Program-made: the position numbers and the translations under genes
In this document: positions 37,881 through 49,383 of the stretch, one piece after another
How the letters are laid out: every line of letters begins with the position of its first letter
How positions within the stretch are numbered: the first letter of the stretch is position 1
The notes under the pieces: generated by a model
The model's input: the letters and a program-made list of their open reading frames with translations, nothing else
The model's database searches: none
What the model was told of the DNA's origin: nothing
NCBI GenBank assembly: GCA_009841165.1
Contig: VXMI01000173.1
Span: forward strand, 1-64,000
DNA length: 64,000 bases
Reading direction: 5' to 3'
From: Gemmatimonadota bacterium
GTDB lineage: Bacteria > Gemmatimonadota > Gemmatimonadetes > Longimicrobiales > Gaopeijiaceae

Positions 37881-38651
37881 TCAGAAACCGATCGGCGGTG
37901 CCCACTCGCCGGGGCGTCGAACGCGCCCGGGGGCCCCTTCCACGATCTCCTTCATTTCACGCACCGCGCGCTCGATTCCCACGAAGACGGACCGCGACAC
38001 CACGCTGTGCCCGATGTTCAATTCCTCGATCAGGGGAAGCGCGGCGACCGGAACGACGTTCTCGTAGGTAAGCCCGTGGCCGGCGTGAACGGCCAGTCCG
38101 GCCGCGGCGGCGCGCACCGCCGCTTCCGCCAGGCGCGCAAGCTCCATGGCCTTGTCGCGGTCCCCGGCCGCGTTTGCGTATTCACCGGTGTGCAGTTCGA
38201 CGGCGTCCGCCCCCAGCGCCTTCGTCTCGTCCACCGACACCGTATCCGGATCGATGAATAGCGACGTGCGGATGCCGGCGTCCGCCAGCCGCGCCAGCGC
38301 CGCGGTCAGCGAACCCTGCACCGACCCCGAGGCCAGGTTCAGCCCGCCTTCGGTGGTCACCTCCTCGCGCTTCTCGGGAACCAGCGTGACCTGCATGGGC
38401 AGCGTCCGCACGGCAAGGTCGACCATGCGTTCGTTAGACGAGATCTCGAGATTGATCCCGGTGCGTACGGTGCGTCCCAGGAGCTCCACGTCGCGCACCG
38501 AGATGTGACGGGCGTCCTGACGATGGTGGATGGTGATGCCGTCGGCGCCGCCGAGTTCCGCGAGCACGGCCGCACGCACCGGGTCGGGTTCATCCGTCAT
38601 GCGCGCCTGCCGCACCGTCGCGACGTGGTCGATGTTGATGTACAGTCTCAT
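37881..38651 (-). CDS. pdxJ: pyridoxine 5'-phosphate synthase
   Basis: Joins 1-deoxyxylulose 5-phosphate and aminoacetone phosphate to PNP, in vitamin B6 synthesis. The 256-residue barrel has NIDHVATVRQAR, ITIHHRQDARHI, ELHTGEYA and HAGHGLTYENV. ATG overlaps the hflX stop by 4 nt. No pdxA is visible in the window. Confidence 0.95.
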   Translation of the reverse strand: MRLYINIDHVATVRQARMTDEPDPVRAAVLAELGGADGITIHHRQDARHISVRDVELLGRTVRTGINLEISSNERMVDLAVRTLPMQVTLVPEKREEVTTEGGLNLASGSVQGSLTAALARLADAGIRTSLFIDPDTVSVDETKALGADAVELHTGEYANAAGDRDKAMELARLAEAAVRAAAAGLAVHAGHGLTYENVVPVAALPLIEELNIGHSVVSRSVFVGIERAVREMKEIVEGAPGRVRRPGEWAPPIGF

Positions 38652-39916
38652 TTGGGACTTCCCTGGTTGATGTCGGTTACCTGAACTCCCGCGATACCCG
38701 AGAGACGACCGATCAGAGCCGGAGACGCCTTGGCCACCACGCTGACGGTACACCCATCCTGGCTGCGCGAGAGGACCTCGCCTTCCTCGTAGAGCGTCGC
38801 CAACGTCCTCCCTTCGGTGGCGGGCAGTCGTACCCGGACCTCTCGCAACCCTGCACGGATGCGGGCCCTGAGTTCCCTGCGAAGCGGCCTTAGCGTGGCC
38901 GGAACCAGCGCTGAAAGATAAAGCGTGGACCTCCCCCTCGTGCCCGCGGCGCCCAGCTTCTTCAGCGTAAGCAGGTCGTCCGGCGCAAGAAGGTCCGTCT
39001 TGTTGTAGACCAGCATTCTGGGTCGGCGGCTCAGCGCCAGTTCGTCGAGCACTCCGTGCACCACCCTCCTGTGACTCTCCCGGTCCGGGTGCGACGCGTC
39101 GACGACGTGCAGGAGGACATCGGCTTCTCGGGCTTCCTCCAGTGTGGAGCGGAACGAGGCGATCAGGTGGTGGGGCAGCTTGCGGATGAAGCCGACGGTA
39201 TCGGTGAGAAGCGTCTCGTATCCGTCGCCCAGGGAAACCAGTCGGGTCGACGCGTCCAGAGTGGCGAAGAGCCTGTCCTCGACGAACTGCTCCGAGCCGG
39301 ACAGTGCCTGCAGGAGCGACGATTTGCCCGCATTGGTGTAGCCGACGAGCGCCACCCGGAAGTAGCTGCGCCGCCCCTTGCGCTGGGTGGCCTGCGCCCG
39401 GGCGACGGACTTCAGCTTGCGGCGCAACTCGGCGATCCTGACGCCGATCAGCCGGCGGTCCGTCTCCAGCTGGGTCTCGCCCGGTCCCCGAAACCCGATC
39501 CCGCCACGGATGCGCGAGAGGTGGACCCACATCCTGCGCAGCCTCGGAAGCAGGTATTGCAACTGCGCGAGTTCGACCTGCATGCGCGCTTCGTAGGTTC
39601 GCGCGCGGGTCGCGAAGATGTCCAGAATCAGTTCGGCCCGATCCATGACCCGCACGCCGCACAGGTCCTCGAGGTTCTTGCCCTGCGCAGGAGTCAACTC
39701 GTCGTCGAAGATGACCAGTTCGGCCTTCTGCGCCCGGACCATCTCGGCAAGTTCGGCGGCCTTGCCCTTGCCCACGTAGTATCGCGGACCCGGGGCACGG
39801 ATCCGCTGGACGACCTCACCGACGACCACCCCGCCGGCGGTGTCCGTCAACCGGCCGAGTTCGGCGAGGTGTTCGTTCGCCTCGGCGCCCCCTTCGGGCC
39901 CGCGCGGCGTCCCCAC
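38648..39916 (-). CDS. hflX: GTPase HflX
   Basis: Ribosome-splitting GTPase. It has the N-terminal HflX domain (YYVGKGKAAELAEM, FDDELTPAQGKNLE), RGPGETQLETDRR, and a GTPase domain with G1 GYTNAGKSSL, G3 DTVGF and G4 NKTD. The coordinates use the first canonical codon in frame, a GTG. The conserved part seems to begin earlier: 17 codons upstream, an ATA at 39965-39967 follows AGGAGG (39977-39982) with 9-nt spacing, and the added residues RKVVERVVLVG fit the family. If ATA is used the protein is 439 aa. It follows rarA directly and overlaps pdxJ. Confidence 0.93.
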   Translation of the reverse strand: MGTPRGPEGGAEANEHLAELGRLTDTAGGVVVGEVVQRIRAPGPRYYVGKGKAAELAEMVRAQKAELVIFDDELTPAQGKNLEDLCGVRVMDRAELILDIFATRARTYEARMQVELAQLQYLLPRLRRMWVHLSRIRGGIGFRGPGETQLETDRRLIGVRIAELRRKLKSVARAQATQRKGRRSYFRVALVGYTNAGKSSLLQALSGSEQFVEDRLFATLDASTRLVSLGDGYETLLTDTVGFIRKLPHHLIASFRSTLEEAREADVLLHVVDASHPDRESHRRVVHGVLDELALSRRPRMLVYNKTDLLAPDDLLTLKKLGAAGTRGRSTLYLSALVPATLRPLRRELRARIRAGLREVRVRLPATEGRTLATLYEEGEVLSRSQDGCTVSVVAKASPALIGRLSGIAGVQVTDINQGSPK

Positions 39917-39973
39917 GAGGACTACCCGTTCGACGACCTTGCGAGGATCCAGCAGCTGGGTTGGTATGAGCCG

Positions 39974-41326
39974 TTACCTCCTCTTCCGTCGCCACTCGGC
40001 CAGCCGCTCCCGCAGAGCGGACTCCCAGCCGGAATCGCCGGGGCTGTAGAACTCCTCGCCGAGCATGCTCTCGGGCAGGTAGCTCTGGCGGGACACGCCG
40101 TCCGGCTGATCCGGATCGTAAAGATACCCCTTTCCGTAGCCCAGGTTCTTCATGAGCCGGGTGGGCGCGTTCCTCAGGTGAAGGGGCACCGCCTCGCCCG
40201 GCGTCTCGCGGGCACGGTTCAGCGCACGTCCCCACCCCTTGTAGAGCCGGTTGGACTTGGGGCTGCCCGCCAGGTATACGGTCGCCTGCGCGAGCGCCAG
40301 CTCCCCCTCGGGCGAGCCCAGGAAGCGGTAGGCGTCCCGCGCCGCGATCGCGATCGCCAACGCCCCCGGCGCGGCGAGTCCGATGTCCTCGACCGCCATC
40401 CGGACCAGCCGCCGTGCGATGTACATGGGGTCCTCGCCCGCGTCGAGCATCCGCCCGAGCCAGTAGAGGGCGGCGTCCGGATCTCCGCCGCGCACCGATT
40501 TGTGCAACGCCGAGATGAGGCCGTAGTGCTGGTCGCCCGACTTGTCGTAGACGGCGAAGCGTCGCTGGATGGCGGTCTCGACGGCTTCGACGGTCAGCGC
40601 TCCGCCGGGACCCGTGACCTCGGCCGCCCGCTCCAGGATACCGAGCGCGCGCCGGGCGTCGCCGTCGGAGGCCTCCGCGATCCGCTCGAGGACCTCCGGC
40701 GGCGCGTCGATCCCGGCCTCGCCGAGGCCCCTCTCGCCGTCCGCGATGGTGTCGCGCAGCAGTTCGCGAAGATCGTCCCGCGAGAGCGCCTCGAGCACCA
40801 CGACGGGGGCCCGCGACAGGAGCGGGCGCACAACCTCGAAACTCGGGTTCTCGGTGGTTGCGCCGATAAGCACGATGTCGCCGGCCTCGACGTGCGGGAG
40901 AAACGCGTCCTGCTGCGCCTTGTTGAAGCGATGGATCTCGTCGCAGAACAGTATGGTCCCCCGCCCCGTCGCGCGTCGCCGGGTCCGCGCCTCGGCGATG
41001 ATCTTGCGAACCCGCGCCACTCCTTCGGTGACCGCGCTGAAGGAGACGAAGGCGGCGTCGGCGGATCCGGCGACCAGCCGGGCAAGCGTCGTCTTGCCGC
41101 ACCCCGGCGGTCCCCAGAGAATGAAGCTGGAGATCCGCCCGGTATCGATCATCGTGCGAATGGCGCCGCCCGGGCCCACCACCCTCTCCTGGCCGCGGAA
41201 CTCCCCCAGTGTGCGCGGGCGCATGCGCGCGGCGAGGGGAGCCGACGGGTCCGGGTCCTTCCCGGCCGCGCCTTCGCTGCCACCGCCGTGTGCCGCACCC
41301 GGGAACAGCTCAAAACTCTCGCTCAC
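39974..41326 (-). CDS. rarA: replication-associated recombination protein RarA (MgsA/WRNIP1 family)
   Basis: AAA+ ATPase of clamp-loader type that acts at stalled forks. Walker A is GPPGCGKT at 72-79, Walker B is FCDEIHRF, sensor 1 is GATTENPSFEV and the C-terminal RarA/MgsA domain carries GYGKGYLYDPD. Start is GTG at 41326 overlapping the CCA/poly(A) polymerase stop (GTGA); the frame continues upstream but reads into that gene. Length 450 aa is normal. Confidence 0.95.
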   Translation of the reverse strand: MSESFELFPGAAHGGGSEGAAGKDPDPSAPLAARMRPRTLGEFRGQERVVGPGGAIRTMIDTGRISSFILWGPPGCGKTTLARLVAGSADAAFVSFSAVTEGVARVRKIIAEARTRRRATGRGTILFCDEIHRFNKAQQDAFLPHVEAGDIVLIGATTENPSFEVVRPLLSRAPVVVLEALSRDDLRELLRDTIADGERGLGEAGIDAPPEVLERIAEASDGDARRALGILERAAEVTGPGGALTVEAVETAIQRRFAVYDKSGDQHYGLISALHKSVRGGDPDAALYWLGRMLDAGEDPMYIARRLVRMAVEDIGLAAPGALAIAIAARDAYRFLGSPEGELALAQATVYLAGSPKSNRLYKGWGRALNRARETPGEAVPLHLRNAPTRLMKNLGYGKGYLYDPDQPDGVSRQSYLPESMLGEEFYSPGDSGWESALRERLAEWRRKRR

Positions 41327-42609
41327 CGAACCGGTCCCTCCTCGGCCGCCAATTCGAGCAGCGTAGCGCGGTCGTTCAGACCGGGGTCGCTCCACACCGC
41401 CTCCAGGAGGCGCCCCAGCGTGCGCCCGATCTCCGGGCCCGGCGCCCACCCCTTTTCCAGCAGGTCTTTCCCGGCGACCGCCAGATCGGCGAGGGACATC
41501 GGGACACCGTTCCGAAGATCGCTCCGGGCCTGGGCGATCAACCGGAACACCTCCGCCCTGCCGGCCGGAGATGTGCCGGCGCGCAATGCTGCAAACCAAA
41601 TGCGAAGCACGTCGTGAGCGCGCCAACGTCCCAGTGAAGCATGCCAGCGGCGCCGGGCCACCGGGTCGCTCAGAAGGCCGGCCCCGGGGCCCAACCCCCC
41701 GCTGATCGCGGCCTGTACCCGCTCGGTTTCCGATTTCGAGAAGCGAAGACGCGTCAGTGTATCTGCTACCATGGTCGGATCGGCCTCCAACCCGGCCCCG
41801 AAGAGTAGGAGCACCGCAAGCCGGACTTCCGCCGCCACACTTCGAGATTCCTTGGTTCGCCTGCCCCGAACCGCGTCGATCGTAGCCAACGCCGATGATC
41901 CGATACCCTGTTGGAGATCGGGAAGAATCAGGGCTCGGGCTCCAGAGCGCTCGTAGAGTTCCAGCGCCCGGGAGGGGACGGCGCTTGCGAGAACTCTCAG
42001 CAACTCTTCCCGCACACGCTCCATCGACAGGCGAGCGAGTCCCGGGACGGCATCGACCATGCCCTTCCACGTGTCCGGATGGATTTCCATCTCGAGGGTT
42101 CCAGCGAATCGCAGGCCGCGCAGCACGCGCAGGTAGTCCTCCCGAAACCGCTCGGCCGGATCGCCCACGGTCCTGAGAAGGCGGTGCTCCAGGTCCTTCG
42201 CGCCGCCGTAGGGATCGAACAACTTCCGTTCCGGATGCCACGCGATGGCGTTTACCGTGAAGTCGCGCCGAGCGAGGTCTTCTTCCAGACTGGTGGCGAA
42301 GGCGACCACGGCCTTGCGGCCGTAGGTGAGCACATCGTGGCGAAAGGTCGTAACCTCGTAGAGAATGTCATCGGATCCGAACACTCCGACGGTTCCATAC
42401 CTGATGCCAAGCGGCACAGTGCGCCGAAACAGCCGTTGGACTTGACGAGGCGTCGCACGGGTGGCCAGGTCCCAATCGCCATCCCCTCCAGGCTCGCCCA
42501 GAAGCGCATCCCGGATTGCACCGCCGACCGCCCAGGTCTCGAAGTCCTCTCCCTCGAGCGTGGCGATCAATTGGTGGACAGCGGGCGGAGCGTTCACCTT
42601 CACGTTCAC
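41323..42609 (-). CDS. CCA tRNA nucleotidyltransferase/poly(A) polymerase family protein
   Basis: Class II nucleotidyltransferase. GGAIRD is at residues 29-34 and the catalytic acidic pair D45 and D47 lies in GDGDWDL; RRDFTVNAIA, DPYGGAKDLE and DYLRVLRGLRFA are family signatures. Length 428 aa. Sequence alone does not decide between CCA addition and poly(A) polymerase; the tRNA-Gln in this window does not encode CCA, so a CCA enzyme is needed. Start GTG at 42609 overlaps the SDR stop (GTGA). Confidence 0.9.
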   Translation of the reverse strand: MNVKVNAPPAVHQLIATLEGEDFETWAVGGAIRDALLGEPGGDGDWDLATRATPRQVQRLFRRTVPLGIRYGTVGVFGSDDILYEVTTFRHDVLTYGRKAVVAFATSLEEDLARRDFTVNAIAWHPERKLFDPYGGAKDLEHRLLRTVGDPAERFREDYLRVLRGLRFAGTLEMEIHPDTWKGMVDAVPGLARLSMERVREELLRVLASAVPSRALELYERSGARALILPDLQQGIGSSALATIDAVRGRRTKESRSVAAEVRLAVLLLFGAGLEADPTMVADTLTRLRFSKSETERVQAAISGGLGPGAGLLSDPVARRRWHASLGRWRAHDVLRIWFAALRAGTSPAGRAEVFRLIAQARSDLRNGVPMSLADLAVAGKDLLEKGWAPGPEIGRTLGRLLEAVWSDPGLNDRATLLELAAEEGPVR

Positions 42610-43373
42610 CCGACCAGTACCGATCCCCCGTTCACGTTCACGATCTCTCCGGTGATGTGGCGCGCCAGAGGCGAGCAAAGGAGCACGATGGGGCCCGCCA
42701 CGTCATCGGCGCTGGCAACCCTGCCGAGCGGAATGGCCGCGTCGATCGCAGCCCTGTCGGGCCCCTGCAGCGCGGCCTCGGACATCTCGGTATCGATCCA
42801 CCCGGGCGCCACCGCGTTCACCGTGATCCCGCGACGGCCCACCTCCACGCACAGCCCCTTCACCATTGAGATGATCGCGCCTTTCGTGGCCGCGTAGTCG
42901 CCGTGGTACGCTTCACCGCGCTGCCCAGCCGTGGAGCTTACCAGGATTACGCGGCCATCGTCGCTCATGCGCTGCAGCGCTGCCCGGGTCGTGAAGAAGA
43001 TGGAATCGAGATTGACCGCCAAGGTCCTGTGCCACTGTTCGTCCTCCATCTTCGCGAACGGCACGTCCGCAACGGGCCAGATTCCAGCGTTGCCCACGAA
43101 GATGTCGAGGCCTCCGAACTCGGTGTCCACGCGCTTGAACAGGGCATCGGCGGCACCGCGTTCGGCGAGGTTTCCGCCCACGGCCCAGCTCCGCACCCCC
43201 ATTGCGCGCGCCTCTTCGACCACTCGCCGCGCGTCGTCCGCACGGCTGTGATAGGAGATGCCGACATCGGCGCCGGCACGGGCAAGCAAGCGGACTGTGG
43301 CGGCGCCTACCCCACGCGACCCTCCGGTAACCAGGGCCCGCTTGCCTGCCAGTTGCAGATTCAATCCCGTCAC
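42606..43373 (-). CDS. SDR family oxidoreductase
   Basis: A 255-residue short-chain dehydrogenase with TGGSRGVG near residue 17, GNAGI and catalytic Y-x-x-x-K in YAATK, with the Ser in VSSTAG. NADPH preference is suggested by the basic residues after the beta-2 region but is not certain. Terminal VNGGSVLVG resembles FabG-like SDRs; substrate unknown. It overlaps the nucleotidyltransferase gene by 4 nt. Confidence 0.85.
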   Translation of the reverse strand: MTGLNLQLAGKRALVTGGSRGVGAATVRLLARAGADVGISYHSRADDARRVVEEARAMGVRSWAVGGNLAERGAADALFKRVDTEFGGLDIFVGNAGIWPVADVPFAKMEDEQWHRTLAVNLDSIFFTTRAALQRMSDDGRVILVSSTAGQRGEAYHGDYAATKGAIISMVKGLCVEVGRRGITVNAVAPGWIDTEMSEAALQGPDRAAIDAAIPLGRVASADDVAGPIVLLCSPLARHITGEIVNVNGGSVLVG

Positions 43374-43387
43374 TTGGTTCTCCGTGT

Positions 43388-44014
43388 TCAGGTTCGATCC
43401 GTTTCAGGGCCGGGCTCGTGTCCGACGGCCTCGGTTGTGGCCGCGCCCTGAACGTAGCCGCAGACGATGTGACCAATCGCCAGCTGGATCTCCTGGGCGC
43501 GCGCAGTGCGCTCCGTAGGGACCACAACGGCCGTGTCGACGAGCCCGGCGAGGCGCCCGCCGCCCCGTGCGAGAACCGCCACCGTGCGGATCCCCGCGGC
43601 CGCTGCCGCTTCGGCGGCGCGCAGAAGGCTGGCGGGCTCGCCCGATGTCGAGTGCAGGACCAGAAGGTCGCCGGGCCGTCCCAGGGCCTCGATCTGGCGC
43701 GCGAACACCTCCTTGTAGCCGAGGTCGTTCGCGCATGCGGTAAGGATGGAGCTGTCAGTCGTCAGCGCAACGGCGGGCAGCGCCCTGCGGTCAACGGAAA
43801 AGCGGACCACGTATTCGGCGGCAAGGTGCTGTGCGTCGGCCGCCGACCCGCCGTTTCCGCAGAACAGGAGCTTGCCGCCGCTGCGCAGTGTCTCCGCAGC
43901 GCTGCGCGCGTACGCGCCGATGGCGTCGCTGCAGACGGTGGCGGCCGCACGTGCTACCTCGGCGAGTTCGAGGAGGTCTTCGCCGAACGCGGCCGGGGTG
44001 AGGGCGGGAGCCAT
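43388..44014 (-). CDS. SIS-domain protein, phosphoheptose isomerase-like
   Basis: A 208-residue protein close to GmhA: CGNGGSAADAQHLAAEYVVRF near residues 52-72, then ALTTDSSILTACANDLGY and SGEPASLLRAAEAA, with an EIQLAIGHIVC tail holding the catalytic Glu and His region. GmhA makes D-glycero-D-manno-heptose 7-phosphate for LPS or capsule. ATG at 44014 lies behind GGAGAG. The next gene upstream encodes a capsule-type tyrosine phosphatase, which fits a surface-polysaccharide role. Confidence 0.82.
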   Translation of the reverse strand: MAPALTPAAFGEDLLELAEVARAAATVCSDAIGAYARSAAETLRSGGKLLFCGNGGSAADAQHLAAEYVVRFSVDRRALPAVALTTDSSILTACANDLGYKEVFARQIEALGRPGDLLVLHSTSGEPASLLRAAEAAAAAGIRTVAVLARGGGRLAGLVDTAVVVPTERTARAQEIQLAIGHIVCGYVQGAATTEAVGHEPGPETDRT

Positions 44015-44093
44015 GTGCGTGGGTCTCTCCGGGCGAGGGTCGCGGCCTTTCATCGTGCAGGCGCACCGTGCGGCGGTGGAGGGTGCATCGCGC

Positions 44094-44894
44094 TCATCCG
44101 GGGGACCCGCTTGCGAAGCGGTCGCTCTCCTGCTCATCGACCACCAGGGGGGGCACGGGAAACGGCGGCCGATCATCGAAGAGCCGACCCGGATTGACCT
44201 TGCCCAGAAGTTCCAGCTGCGCGGCGCCCCCGAGGCGTCGGAGACGATCGGCGCCGGGCGGGAAGTAGAGCGTGTAGTCCGGCCGTCCGTGGAAATCGGA
44301 ACAGAGATAGTCGAGGAGGCCTTCGCGGAGTAGCCGGATGAGGAGGTCCCGGGCACGAGGACCGTTCTGCCCGGCGAGCGAGCCGTAGTTGCCCTGCAGG
44401 AATGCGCCGGCGCTCTTCCAGGCCCTGACGACATCGAGTCGCTCGTCGATCCCGTAGTATCGCTCGGGGTGCGCGACAACCGGGGTCAGGCCACCGGCGG
44501 CGATGCGCTCGAGCATTTCGGGGGTCTCGCCGTGGGCCCGGAACCCATGCCACTCGACGAGGACGAAGCGCGTGCCGCCGAGCCGCAGTCGTTCGTCTTG
44601 CGTGTCCGGGAATGCCGCATCGAGCCTCACTTCGAATCCGCGCCGGAAATCGAGGTCGGGATGGCGGTCGCGGACGACGTCGCGCAGCATGTTCCAGCGA
44701 CGGTCGAAAAGCCCGAGGTAGGCGGCGAAGTCGTGGGTCGTGGCAATGGAAGCGGAAAGGTGCGGTGTAGTGATCACGCGGGTGATCCCGGCGTCGAGCA
44801 TGCGTTCCAGCGAATGGACGGCCTCGGCCAGTGTCTGCGATCCGTCGTCCACTCCCGGGATCAGGTGACTGTGGAAATCCGCGTACCCCGCCAT
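44094..44894 (-). CDS. PHP-domain tyrosine-protein phosphatase, CpsB/YwqE-like
   Basis: A 266-residue PHP protein starting MAGYADFHSHLIPGVDDG, with ITTPHL, LVEWHGF, VVAHPERYYGID and a C-terminal YLCSDFHGR, the metal-ligand set of CpsB/YwqE phosphatases that act on capsule-regulating tyrosine kinases. No cognate kinase is in the window. The start at 44894 is fixed by the conserved N-terminus and the ORF's upstream 57 codons are not conserved. Nine nt downstream of the 109-residue gene. Confidence 0.82.
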   Translation of the reverse strand: MAGYADFHSHLIPGVDDGSQTLAEAVHSLERMLDAGITRVITTPHLSASIATTHDFAAYLGLFDRRWNMLRDVVRDRHPDLDFRRGFEVRLDAAFPDTQDERLRLGGTRFVLVEWHGFRAHGETPEMLERIAAGGLTPVVAHPERYYGIDERLDVVRAWKSAGAFLQGNYGSLAGQNGPRARDLLIRLLREGLLDYLCSDFHGRPDYTLYFPPGADRLRRLGGAAQLELLGKVNPGRLFDDRPPFPVPPLVVDEQESDRFASGSPG

Positions 44895-44902
44895 GAGCGT
44901 TC

Positions 44903-45228
44903 CTACTCGCGCCAAGCCGCACCGGCCACTCGCCGTACGACCGATTTCAGCGCGTCGGTGCAGCCGTCGTTCACCACAAGCCAGAGGCAGGCGTATGTGA
45001 TGTAGGCGTCGGCGGCCAACAGCCCGAACGCAGCATCCCGGTCGCGGTGGGTGCCGGCGCGACACGCTTGCGCCGCCCGTTCCGCGGCCCTGACCATGGC
45101 ATCCGCAGTGACGGTGCCGTCAGTGTTCAGATGGCGGCGAAGCGGCTCGGGGACCGGACGCTCACGCCGGTCGATCCACTCGCCGAACGTCAATGCGGCC
45201 ACTCCCGAGGGGTCATTCTCGCGTGCGG

Positions 45229-45232
<4 letters not shown>
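44903..45232 (-). CDS. small protein of unknown function
   Basis: A 109-residue protein with FGEWIDRRERPVPEPLRRHL in the first third, then an Ala-rich helical part (AAERAAQACRAGTHRDRDAAF) and LLAADAYITYACLWLV. No signal peptide or transmembrane segment is clear. The start is a GTG that overlaps the alaS stop (GTGA). I do not recognise it. The gene could be real on the basis of its overlap and length, but independent evidence is lacking. Confidence 0.6.
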
Positions 45233-47907
<2,675 letters not shown>

Positions 47908-47955
47908 CGGGTTCGCGGGTTCTGCGCACGCTCGCGGCTGATTCCGTCACGGGCG

Positions 47956-47976
47956 GCCGGCCACCACCGGGCCGGC
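47956..47976. other. GC-rich stem-loop between recA and alaS
   Basis: GCCGGCC (47956-47962) and GGCCGGC (47970-47976) make a perfect 7-bp stem with a 7-nt loop. No T-run follows on either strand, so this is not a convincing intrinsic terminator, but it may stall polymerase at the recA 3' end. Confidence 0.35.
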
Positions 47977-48024
47977 GCGCCCAAGGGCTCTGGAAGTTAG
48001 CCCAACCCGGTTGCGACCGCCCCC

Positions 48025-49104
48025 CTACACCACCTTGACCGACGGTGCGCCCTGCGGGTCCTCGGCCGGCGGCTCCACGATGCCCAGCGCGACCAGCAGC
48101 CGCGCCTCGATCTCTTCCGCAACGTCCGGATTCTCCTCCAGGAAGGTTCGCACGTTCTCCTTGCCCTGACCCAGCCGCAGATCACCGTAGGAAAACCACG
48201 ACCCGGACTTGTCCACCACCCCCTGTTCGACCCCGATGTCGATCAGGAGCCCCGTGTGGCTGATTCCCTTGCCGTACAGGATGTCGAACTCGGCCTGCTT
48301 GAAGGGCGGCGCGCACTTGTTCTTCACGACCTTCACCCGGGTCCGGTTCCCGATGATGTTGGGGCCGTCCTTCAGCGCGCCGATCCGGCGGATGTCCATG
48401 CGGAGCGACGCGTAGAACTTCAGCGCGCGTCCGCCCGACGTCGTCTCGGGGCTCCCGAACATCACCCCGATCTTCTCGCGGATCTGGTTGGTGAAGATGA
48501 TCGCCGCGTTCGACCGGCTCACCGCCCCGGTCAGCTTCCTCAGCGCCTGGCTCATCAGGCGAGCCTGGAGTCCGACGTGCGAATCGCCCATCTCGCCCTC
48601 GATCTCCGCCCGCGGCACCAGCGCCGCCACGGAATCCACCACGATCACGTCGACGGCGTTGCTGCGGATGAGCACCTCGGCGATCTCGAGCGCCTGCTCC
48701 CCGGTGTCCGGCTGGGAAACCAGCAGGTCGTCCACGTCGATCCCCAGCTTCCGCGCATACTGAATGTCCAGCGCGTGCTCGGCGTCGATGAAGGCGGCCA
48801 CGCCTCCGTCCCGCTGCGCATTGGCGATGATATGCAGGCAGAGCGTCGTCTTGCCCGAGGACTCGGGCCCGTAGATCTCGCTGATCCGCCCGCGCGGGAC
48901 CCCGCCGATGCCGATCACGGCGTCGAGGTTGATCGCGCCGGTGGAGATGCTCCTGATCCGCAGGCTGGGCTGATCGGACCCCATGCGCATGATGGCCCCC
49001 TTCCCGTACGACCTCTCGATCTGGGTGACGGCCGTGTCGAGCGCCTTCTTCTTCAACTCCCTGTCTCTGCCGCTCGCAGAGGGCTTCTTCTGTTTTCCGG
49101 ACAT
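48025..49104 (-). CDS. recA: recombinase RecA
   Basis: A 359-residue RecA. Walker A GPESSGKT is at 79-86, Walker B is [12 protein letters not shown], loop L2 carries [15 protein letters not shown], and the C-terminal domain is standard with an acidic/hydrophobic tail. The ATG at 49104 is chosen for the MSGKQKK opening and an AAGGA about 10 nt upstream; an upstream ATG would add 25 hydrophobic residues. It faces the oxidoreductase operon across a 275-nt divergent region. Confidence 0.97.
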   Translation of the reverse strand: MSGKQKKPSASGRDRELKKKALDTAVTQIERSYGKGAIMRMGSDQPSLRIRSISTGAINLDAVIGIGGVPRGRISEIYGPESSGKTTLCLHIIANAQRDGGVAAFIDAEHALDIQYARKLGIDVDDLLVSQPDTGEQALEIAEVLIRSNAVDVIVVDSVAALVPRAEIEGEMGDSHVGLQARLMSQALRKLTGAVSRSNAAIIFTNQIREKIGVMFGSPETTSGGRALKFYASLRMDIRRIGALKDGPNIIGNRTRVKVVKNKCAPPFKQAEFDILYGKGISHTGLLIDIGVEQGVVDKSGSWFSYGDLRLGQGKENVRTFLEENPDVAEEIEARLLVALGIVEPPAEDPQGAPSVKVV

Positions 49105-49145
49105 CGTTGCCTGTTCCTTTGCAGTCGGGGTTCGTACCAAAACCG

Positions 49146-49173
49146 AAGATAACACGAAATAGCTCGTCGTCAA
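49146..49173 (-). promoter_or_regulatory. putative recA promoter
   Basis: Minus-strand TTGACG (49168-49173) and TATCTT (49146-49151) with 16-nt spacing, 42 nt upstream of the recA ATG. No clear LexA box of known type was recognised; GGTT-N8-AACC lies nearby but is weak. Promoter strength is judged from consensus only. Confidence 0.5.
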
Positions 49174-49311
49174 GAACATCGGACCCGATGACGGTGGCCG
49201 GTGTAGCGAACCGGAAGAGGCTCCACGCCCACTCCCGCGCCCGCTGCCGCGCTCCGCGGAAGCGCCGCCGGGACGACGACAATCAAGCTATCCTTATCGG
49301 GGGGCGGTTCC

Positions 49312-49383
49312 ATGTCTGAATGCGCCAATCTGCGACGCGGCCCCCGAGACGCGCGGCGCCCGGCATTCCCACTCGTCAAATGA
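49312..49383 (+). CDS. possible 23-codon leader ORF coupled to the oxidoreductase gene
   Basis: An ATG at 49312 after a GGGGGCGG stretch opens a 23-residue Arg/Pro-rich frame whose TGA overlaps the oxidoreductase ATG by 4 nt (ATGA, 49380-49383). The downstream gene has no Shine-Dalgarno of its own, so translation of this short frame could feed it. The peptide has no recognised function. This is an arrangement-based inference. Confidence 0.35.
   Translation: MSECANLRRGPRDARRPAFPLVK

Noticed and set aside
39056-41617. 853-codon frame antisense to hflX and rarA
   Set aside because: Composition-driven shadow; the opposite-strand genes carry all expected motifs.
47956-47976. Intrinsic terminator for recA
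   Set aside because: The stem is good but no T-run follows on either strand; kept only as a stem-loop.
49105-49179. Upstream start of recA adding 25 residues
   Set aside because: Would read through the promoter and lacks similarity to RecA N-termini.
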